Shown piece by piece: positions 57,623-64,000 of a stretch of DNA of 64,000 bases. The DNA is from Lysobacter sp. GTDB taxonomy: Bacteria > Pseudomonadota > Gammaproteobacteria > Xanthomonadales > Xanthomonadaceae. How positions within the stretch are numbered: the first letter of the stretch is position 1; each line of letters begins with the position of its first letter. Location of the stretch: positions 1 to 64,000 of the forward strand of contig WYBC01000030.1 in NCBI GenBank assembly GCA_011526085.1, given 5' to 3'. The translations under genes and the position numbers were made by a program. Below the pieces are notes generated by a model. It was given only the letters and a program-made list of their open reading frames with translations. It had not been told where the DNA came from and made no database searches.

Positions 57623-57779
57623 GGGGGCGGCGTCCGTCGCGGGGGAAGATCGCCAGTCTACGGCGCCGCGCACGGCGGTTGGTCGCGGCCGCGAAATGCA
57701 GTGTCCCGATGCGGCTTGGCGCGCCTGCCGCCCGCCGCTACGCTATGCCGGCTTTTCCGCCCGCCACAGAGCGCAGATC

Positions 57780-58379
57780 ATGTCGACCCCTTCGCTGAAC
57801 CCCCTGCCCCGTCTGATCTTCGCGTCGCGTTGGCTGCAGTTGCCGCTGTATCTCGGCCTGATCGTGGCCCAGGGCGTGTACGTGTTCCTGTTCCTGAAGG
57901 AACTGTGGCATCTGATTCACGATGCCAACAATCTCACCGAACAGGGCATCATGCTGATCGTGCTCGGCCTGATCGACGTGGTGATGATCTCCAACCTGCT
58001 GGTGATGGTGATCGTGGGCGGTTACGAGACCTTTGTCTCGCGCCTGAATCTGAAAGATCATCCGGATCAGCCGGAATGGCTCAGCCACGTCAACGCCAGC
58101 GTGCTCAAGGTGAAGCTGGCGATGGCGATCATCGGCATTTCCTCGATCCATCTGCTGAAAACCTTTATCGCCGCCGGAACACTTGGTGTACCTCTTTGCG
58201 GAACCGAAGATGCCTTCGGAAATTTGTGCACCACCGTGACAGCGGATGGTGTGATGTGGCAATCGATCATCCACGGGCTTTTCATACTTTCGGCGATAGG
58301 TATTGCCTATACCGATAGGTTGATGTCATCGGCCACGGCTAATGCGGGCCATTCCACTTCTGGTCGCCCACAACACTAG
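57780..58379 (+). CDS. UPF0114 family membrane protein
   Basis: A 199-residue inner-membrane protein (TIGR00645-type). Four membrane segments lie in LPLYLGLIVAQGVYVFLFLKEL, GIMLIVLGLIDVVMISNLLVMVIVGGYE, LAMAIIGISSIHLLKTFIAAG and MWQSIIHGLFILSAIGIAYTD. The conserved GGYETFVSRL block is present. From about 58170 onward the gene shifts to lower GC than its 5' part, suggesting a recombination junction in its 3' third. Function unknown. Confidence 0.85.
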   Translation: MSTPSLNPLPRLIFASRWLQLPLYLGLIVAQGVYVFLFLKELWHLIHDANNLTEQGIMLIVLGLIDVVMISNLLVMVIVGGYETFVSRLNLKDHPDQPEWLSHVNASVLKVKLAMAIIGISSIHLLKTFIAAGTLGVPLCGTEDAFGNLCTTVTADGVMWQSIIHGLFILSAIGIAYTDRLMSSATANAGHSTSGRPQH

Positions 58380-58539
58380 AATATCTTAAGTGATTGAATT
58401 TGAAGAAATAATTTCTTCATGGGCGCCGGGTTGATGAGGGTGCGAGGTTGCTTGTAGCCTTCGTATACGCGCTGATAGACTTCGCAGAGCTTCAAAGATG
58501 AGCCCTGAATATAAGGGCTTCAACTGGACGGGGGATTAC

Positions 58540-59046
58540 ATGGATGTGAGAAAGATTGCCTTCAAGGCCGCAGTCGTCGGGCTTTCATTCAATTTATTGT
58601 TGCCTGGGTCGGCAGTCGCAAAAGACCGCCAGACGCTTATGTGGGATTCCGGCTTCGAGTCTTTCTGCGACGCACCATGCGTTTCAGCCTATAGGACCAA
58701 GAAATCTGTAATCCTTTACTTCATCGATCCGGCGAAAAGCAGCACAACATTTATAAGAGAAATCGCGCTGCCGAAAGATGCCACCATTACAAGGCCAAAA
58801 CTGGTTAGTAGTGTCGATGCTCTCGGTTTCGATGATGACCATTCGCAATGGCTGTCAGCCACGACATCAGGGACCATTCCGCCACCACCGCCCAGTGGTT
58901 CTGGTGTGATCACGGCCCAAGCTTCGATTTATGACGGCCGTGGAAGCCTTTCTGGCATAGCGGTAATTCGATACTACTATGTCAATGGTCTTTTGGTTAA
59001 TGTGACGGTGGAATACATAAGCCTAGATCAAGGCAGTGTGGAGTGA
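58540..59046 (+). CDS. secreted protein of a low-GC patch, paralogue 1
   Basis: A 168-residue protein with a signal peptide (AAVVGLSFNLLLPGSAVAKD). The mature part has two cysteines close together (SFCDAPCVSAY), a poly-Pro linker (IPPPPPSGSG, about 125) and a C-terminal domain VITAQASIYDGRGSLSGIAVIRYYYVNGLLVNVTVEYI. The last part is similar to that of the next gene (paralogue 2). GC is far lower than the surrounding genome. GGGGGA before the ATG at 58540 favours it over an ATG at 58498. No family recognised. Confidence 0.6.
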   Translation: MDVRKIAFKAAVVGLSFNLLLPGSAVAKDRQTLMWDSGFESFCDAPCVSAYRTKKSVILYFIDPAKSSTTFIREIALPKDATITRPKLVSSVDALGFDDDHSQWLSATTSGTIPPPPPSGSGVITAQASIYDGRGSLSGIAVIRYYYVNGLLVNVTVEYISLDQGSVE

Positions 59047-59055
59047 TCGAGGCAT

Positions 59056-59367
59056 ATGAAAATTCAATCCATAAATGCGCTTTTTTTGTGCGCGATCATT
59101 GCCCTGTCCCCTCTCCTGAGCCTTGCTGAGGACCATCCCAGCGTGCCTGCACCTCCTCGCGGAGGTACAGGAGTAGTCACCGTAACCAACAAGCTATACA
59201 CCGTAAAAGGGGAGCATGCTGGCTACGTGAGTCTTGACTACATTTTCAAGAATGGACGCTTGCAAGGTGTAAAGCCGCGCCTCGTTGATAAAGCAGGCAT
59301 GCCCTATAAAGTTGAAGCCATGCCTTCGTTAAGTGAGGGCGGCAAAGCAGATCGTGCAAAGAAGTGA
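59056..59367 (+). CDS. secreted protein of a low-GC patch, paralogue 2
   Basis: A 103-residue protein with a signal peptide (ALFLCAIIALSPLLSLAED), then a Pro-rich PSVPAPPRGGTG and domain VVTVTNKLYTVKGEHAGYVSLDYIFKNGRLQGVKPRLV, which aligns with the C-terminus of paralogue 1. It starts 9 bp after the upstream stop with a GAGG site. The pair could be a duplicate exported module; function unknown. Confidence 0.6.
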   Translation: MKIQSINALFLCAIIALSPLLSLAEDHPSVPAPPRGGTGVVTVTNKLYTVKGEHAGYVSLDYIFKNGRLQGVKPRLVDKAGMPYKVEAMPSLSEGGKADRAKK

Positions 59368-59530
59368 GTGGGGTGTCGTGCCTCGTCCCGCATCTCCAAG
59401 GGAGGCAATTGCGGGCCGCCTTAACTTGGGAGCCTGCTCAGAATATCTGCAGGCAGGACACTAAGCCTCAATAGCGCATGGAGAGATTCCTGAGACCTCA
59501 AAGCTCTCGGGCAGGAGTCTCTTGATGGCC

Positions 59531-59536
59531 TAGAAT
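59531..59536 (+). promoter_or_regulatory. -10 element, probably leaderless uvrD
   Basis: TAGAAT is followed by GGCGGG and the uvrD ATG at 59543, so transcription would begin at the initiation codon. A -35 is not clear. Confidence 0.45.
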
Positions 59537-59542
59537 GGCGGG

Positions 59543-61738
59543 ATGGATGTCTCCCACCTGCTCGACGGCCTGAACACCGCGCAGCGCGACGCGGTCAGTG
59601 CCGAACCCGGCCACCTGCTCGTGCTCGCCGGCGCCGGTTCCGGCAAGACCCGCGTACTGACCCATCGCATCGCCTGGCTGCACGAGGTGCACGGCGTGCC
59701 GATGCACGGCATCTTCGCGGTGACCTTCACCAACAAGGCCGCGGGCGAAATGCGCCATCGCGCCGAATCGCTGCTGCCCGGCGGCAGTCGCGGCATGTGG
59801 ATCGGCACCTTCCACGGCCTCGCCCACCGGCTGCTGCGCCTGCACTGGCAGGACGCGAAGCTGCCGGAAGCCTTCCAGATCCTCGACAGCGACGACCAGC
59901 TGCGGCTGGTGAAGCGCGTGGTGCAGGCGCTGGAGCTGGACGAGGCGCGGTTCCCGCCGCGGCAGATCGCGTGGTGGATCAACGCGCAGAAGGACGAAGG
60001 TCGCCGGCCGCAGCACATCCAACCCGAGAAGGACGAGTGGGGCAGCGTGATGCTGCGCGCCTACACCCTGTACCAGGAGCGCTGCGAGCAGTCCGGGCTG
60101 GTCGATTTCGCCGAAATTCTGTTGCGCGCGCACGAGCTGCTGCGCGACCATCCGCCGCTGCTGCAGCACTACCGCCACCGTTTCCGGCAATTGCTGATCG
60201 ACGAGTTCCAGGACACCAACAGCCTGCAGTACGCGTTCATCCGCCTGCTCGCCGGCGACGAAGGCCAGGTCTTCACCGTCGGCGACGACGACCAGGCGAT
60301 CTACGGCTGGCGCGGCGCGAAGGTCGAGAACGTGCAGCGCTTCCTGCGCGATTTCCCCGGCGCCCGGACCATCCGCCTCGAACAGAACTACCGCTCGACC
60401 GCCAACATCCTCAGCGCCGCCAACGCGGTGATCGAACACAACCCGTCGCGGCTCGGCAAACAGCTGTGGACCGACAGCGGCGAGGGCGAGCCGATCGATC
60501 TGTACTCGGCGTACAACGAGATCGACGAGGCGCGGTTCGTGATCGAGCGCATCCGCCAATGGGTGCGCGACGGCGGCAGCCACGGCGAGACCGCGATCCT
60601 CTACCGCAGCAACGCGCAGTCGCGCGCGTTCGAAGAGACCCTGCTCGGCGAACAGATCCCGTTCCGCGTCTACGGCGGCATGCGCTTCTTCGAGCGCGCC
60701 GAAATCAAGGACACCCTGGCCTATCTGCGCCTGATCGCCAATCGCGACGACGACGCGGCGTTCGAGCGCGCGGTCAACACCCCGACCCGCGGCATCGGCG
60801 AGCGCACGCTCGACGAAGTGCGCCGACATGCGCGGCACCACGGCCAATCGCTGTGGAAGTCCGCGGCCCAGGTCGCGCGCGGCGACGCCCTGCCCGGTCG
60901 CGCGCGCAACGCGCTGGCCGCGTTCGAGGCGCTGATCGACGCCATCGGCGCGGAATCCGTCGATCTGCCGCTGAAGGACAAGATCGACCATGCGCTGGCG
61001 CGTTCCGGTCTGCGCGAGCATTACGCCGCGCTGTCGAAGGGCTCGCTGGATTCGCGCACCGACAACCTCGACGAACTGGTGTCGGTGGCCTCGCGTTTCG
61101 TGAAGGGCGACGACGAGGAGACCGCGGCACTCAGCGAGCTGGTCGCGTTCCTCGCCTACGCCGCGCTGGAAGCCGGCGAAGGCCAGACCGAAGCCGGCGA
61201 GGACGGCGTGCAGCTGATGACCCTGCACAGCGCCAAGGGCCTCGAATTCCCGCTGGTGTTCCTCGTCGGTCTGGAAGAAGGCCTGTTCCCGAACAACAAG
61301 TCGATCGACGAGGCCGGACGGTTGGAGGAAGAGCGCCGCCTCGCCTACGTCGGCATCACCCGCGCGCGGCAGAAGCTGGTGATCACCTATGCCGAGGCGC
61401 GGCGCCTGCACGGCCAGGACATGTACGGCCTGCCGTCGCGGTTCCTGCGCGAGATCCCGTCGACGCTGATCCACGAAGTCCGGCCGAAGATCCAGGTCGC
61501 GCGGCCGATGTACAACCCGAACGCGCGCCGCGACGTCTGGCAGCAGAACCGCGGCCACGCGTCGCTGCAGGAATCGCCCGGCCTGCGCCTCGGCCAGAAC
61601 GTCAGCCACGCCAAGTTCGGCAGCGGCATCGTCACCGACATCGAAGGCAGCGGCGCGCACGCGCGCGTGCAGGTGAATTTCGAAAACGAAGGCAGCAAGT
61701 GGCTGGTGCTGGCGTATGCGAATCTGCAGCCGGCGTGA
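59543..61738 (+). CDS. uvrD: DNA helicase II (UvrD/Rep family)
   Basis: A 731-residue superfamily 1A 3'-5' DNA helicase. Motif I is LAGAGSGKTRVLTHRIA (about 30), motif II LIDEFQDTNSLQ (about 218), motif III GDDDQAIYGWRGAK (about 249), motif IV LEQNYRSTANIL (about 281), and the later motifs VQLMTLHSAKGLEFPLVFLVGLEEGLFP (about 555) and EERRLAYVGITRARQKL (about 592). The end (LGQNVSHAKFGSGIVTDIEG) is the usual UvrD C-terminal Tudor-like region. It acts in nucleotide excision and mismatch repair. It is followed 100 bp later by hemF. Confidence 0.96.
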   Translation: MDVSHLLDGLNTAQRDAVSAEPGHLLVLAGAGSGKTRVLTHRIAWLHEVHGVPMHGIFAVTFTNKAAGEMRHRAESLLPGGSRGMWIGTFHGLAHRLLRLHWQDAKLPEAFQILDSDDQLRLVKRVVQALELDEARFPPRQIAWWINAQKDEGRRPQHIQPEKDEWGSVMLRAYTLYQERCEQSGLVDFAEILLRAHELLRDHPPLLQHYRHRFRQLLIDEFQDTNSLQYAFIRLLAGDEGQVFTVGDDDQAIYGWRGAKVENVQRFLRDFPGARTIRLEQNYRSTANILSAANAVIEHNPSRLGKQLWTDSGEGEPIDLYSAYNEIDEARFVIERIRQWVRDGGSHGETAILYRSNAQSRAFEETLLGEQIPFRVYGGMRFFERAEIKDTLAYLRLIANRDDDAAFERAVNTPTRGIGERTLDEVRRHARHHGQSLWKSAAQVARGDALPGRARNALAAFEALIDAIGAESVDLPLKDKIDHALARSGLREHYAALSKGSLDSRTDNLDELVSVASRFVKGDDEETAALSELVAFLAYAALEAGEGQTEAGEDGVQLMTLHSAKGLEFPLVFLVGLEEGLFPNNKSIDEAGRLEEERRLAYVGITRARQKLVITYAEARRLHGQDMYGLPSRFLREIPSTLIHEVRPKIQVARPMYNPNARRDVWQQNRGHASLQESPGLRLGQNVSHAKFGSGIVTDIEGSGAHARVQVNFENEGSKWLVLAYANLQPA

Positions 61739-62812
<1,074 letters not shown>

Positions 62813-62909
62813 GCCCAGGGCGAACCCAAAGTGCGACGATATCGAAGCCGCGCCTGCGGGTGATGGCAATGAATCCGTGGTTCCAAATGCCATTGGCGAT
62901 AGGAAAATC

Positions 62910-62934
62910 AGCGGACAGAAGTCCGTTCTACCGG
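62910..62934. repeat. REP-like palindrome supplying the DUF421 stop
   Basis: AGCGGAC and GTCCGTT pair around AGAA, followed by CTACCGG. Read on the minus strand it gives the CGGTAG at the end of the DUF421 gene (stop 62928-62930). Confidence 0.55.
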
Positions 62935-63419
62935 GTGGACGATTCTTCGTCCGCCAGGAGGATGCTGATCCGCCCGTTGGTTTCCAGCGTCGCCACCCGG
63001 ATGTGCTCGATCTCGCTGCATCCGGTCTCGCGCATGGCTTCGAGGAAATCGGCGTTGCTCACCAGTTCTCGCCGCAGCACCTGCCGGAACACCTTGCCGT
63101 CGCGCGCCAGAATCACCGGCTCGCCTTCGATCAGCTTGCGTGCGCCGGGGCTGCGCGCGGCGACGAAAGCGACGCCGTAGTTCAGCGCGATCAGGCAGAC
63201 CGCGAGAATGCCGGCGCCTGCCAGCGAGTTGTCGCCGCCGTTCAATCCGTTCTGCACCGCGTTGCCGAGCAGAATCAGCAGGACCAGGTCGAACGGCGTG
63301 AACTGGCCGACCGCGCGTTTGCCGGAGAGGCGCACCAGCAGCATCACCAGCAGATAGATCACGGCAGCGCGCAGGACGAATTCCCACCAGGGCGCGGACA
63401 ACCGGAACAGATCGGACAT
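62928..63419 (-). CDS. DUF421 (YetF-like) membrane protein
   Basis: A 163-residue protein with three N-terminal membrane segments (EFVLRAAVIYLLVMLLVRLSGKRAVGQF, PFDLVLLILLGNAVQNGL and ILAVCLIALNYGVAFVAA) and a cytoplasmic DUF421 domain (LIEGEPVILARDGKVFRQVLRRELVSNADFLEAMRETG). The family (YetF, YrbG) is of unknown function, often found near general stress genes. It lies downstream of polA with the sX13-like RNA between them. The C-terminus ESSTR ends at a TAG from a REP-like sequence. Confidence 0.88.
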   Translation of the reverse strand: MSDLFRLSAPWWEFVLRAAVIYLLVMLLVRLSGKRAVGQFTPFDLVLLILLGNAVQNGLNGGDNSLAGAGILAVCLIALNYGVAFVAARSPGARKLIEGEPVILARDGKVFRQVLRRELVSNADFLEAMRETGCSEIEHIRVATLETNGRISILLADEESSTR

Positions 63420-63540
63420 CGGAAGCACTCCCCACGACGAGGCGGCCAGTCTCGCGCCGCGTCGGGGCAATGGGAAGCGCGCTGTTCGACGCCTGCGCAT
63501 CGAATCGCGCCTGCCGGATCGCGGCATAAATCGCAGGCAA

Positions 63541-63657
63541 TAAAAAGCCCCGCAGGCGGGGGAACCGGCGGGGCTTGGAACGTGACTTGGGGAGAGTCGT
63601 TCGTTCCGGGGACCACCCTAGGGGAGAGGGGGGTCGACGACAGACGTTGCATCTGTC
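63541..63657 (-). ncRNA. sX13-like small RNA downstream of polA
   Basis: Reading the minus strand from 63657: a 5' hairpin GACAGATGCAACGTCTGTC, then several C-rich segments (GACCCCCCTCTCCCC, GGTCCCCGG, CTCTCCCCAAG) and a strong terminator, AAGCCCCGC ... GCGGGGCTTTTT, ending near 63541. This gives an RNA of about 117 nt. The known sX13 RNA of Xanthomonas is about 115 nt, with C-rich loops, and I recall that sRNAs of the Spot 42/ErsA type lie after polA in other gammaproteobacteria. The location, length and C-rich loops fit. Its promoter is not obvious. Confidence 0.65.
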
Positions 63658-63779
63658 GCGAGTAGTTGACCACGATCGCCACGCCGAGTTCGTAAAGATT
63701 CCGATATGCAGACGGGTGAATTCAGGACGGATTCATGCCTCGTGCAATTTCCGTTCAGTTTCGCAGGAAATCCCTGAAA

Positions 63780-63801
63780 AACCTGTCGGAATGAGCAGGT
63801 T
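63780..63801 (-). terminator. candidate polA terminator
   Basis: On the minus strand AACCTG-CTCATTCCGA-CAGGTT followed by TTT forms a small terminator about 110 bp after the polA stop. A near-duplicate of the hairpin (AACCTGTTACTTTCGACAGG) lies immediately upstream at 63804-63825. Confidence 0.55.
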
Positions 63802-63910
63802 GGACCCTGTCGAAAGTAACAGGTTCGACCGGCGGACATCGGATCGCGACGATGATCGGCGCGGCCGCCAACGCGTCGCCGCGCGCGACGCGCCCGAAGC
63901 ACGGCAGCCT

Positions 63911-64000
63911 TCAGTGGGCCTCGTCCCAGTTGTCGCCGACCCCGCTGTCGATCACCAGCGGAACCCGCAGGTCCGCCGCGGCGCTCATCCGCCGGGTCGC
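63911..64000 (-). CDS. polA: DNA polymerase I, C-terminal fragment
   Basis: The last 30 codons of polA run off the window edge. The translation ends VPLVIDSGVGDNWDEAH, matching the invariant polA C-terminus. Only the 3' end is present; the remainder lies beyond the window. Confidence 0.85.
   Translation of the reverse strand, partial: ATRRMSAAADLRVPLVIDSGVGDNWDEAH

Overview
The window is about 68-70% GC chromosomal DNA from a gammaproteobacterium of the Xanthomonadaceae (Lysobacteraceae). Evidence: a xanthomonadin-type aryl polyene pigment locus with a XanB2-like chorismatase, an sX13-like small RNA next to polA, the gene order rsmG-parA-parB, many gene starts that look leaderless, and dense short palindromic repeats. 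The parAB/rsmG, hemB/aroE, uvrD/hemF and polA markers suggest an origin-proximal stretch, but this is inference. I saw no insertion sequence, prophage, CRISPR array, tRNA or rRNA.

Layout. 0-6.9 kb: amino-acid permease, a secreted protein of unknown role, an Amt ammonium channel with an unknown partner gene, and a lipid A N-terminal-domain protein with a GT2 transferase. 7-9.5 kb: parB, parA, rsmG. 9.5-11.6 kb: divergent Sfp-type phosphopantetheinyl transferase and AMP-dependent aryl ligase, which very probably serve the pigment locus 23 kb away. 11.7-17.2 kb: xthA, cytochrome b561 with an FNR-like box, a secreted cyanophycinase-like protein, a coniferyl-type aldehyde dehydrogenase and a gamma-carbonic anhydrase. 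17.3-24.5 kb: a tight six-gene operon RDD / SpoIIM-like / DUF4129 / DUF4350 / MoxR / DUF58. 24.5-28.7 kb: small accessory genes and an esterase. 28.7-33.1 kb: aroE-hemB, divergent from a YejE/YejF-like ABC pair.

34.0-49.1 kb is the pigment locus: chorismatase, two flavin-dependent halogenase-like enzymes, acyl carrier protein, two hotdog dehydratases, ketoreductase, ketosynthase with a chain-length-factor-like partner, two acyltransferases, a GT2 transferase, a LolA-like periplasmic protein and an MMPL exporter. Together they suggest that chorismate is converted to hydroxybenzoate, loaded on the carrier protein, extended to a polyene, possibly halogenated, attached to a lipid or sugar headgroup and exported to the outer membrane.

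49.3-57.6 kb holds envelope or secreted functions (DUF218, DUF885 peptidase, a protein with 48-residue repeats, transglutaminase-like protein, S9 peptidase, GST). 58.1-59.4 kb is a lower-GC patch with two related small secreted proteins of unknown function. 59.5-64 kb carries uvrD, hemF, a DUF421 membrane protein, the sX13-like RNA and the 3' end of polA.

The most interesting signals cut across genes. A palindromic REP-type element is translated in the same frame inside an ABC ATPase and at the end of the MMPL exporter, and members of the same or a related repeat class supply the TAG stop of three other genes. At least seven genes have a -10 hexamer ending 6-7 nt before the start codon, which predicts leaderless mRNAs.
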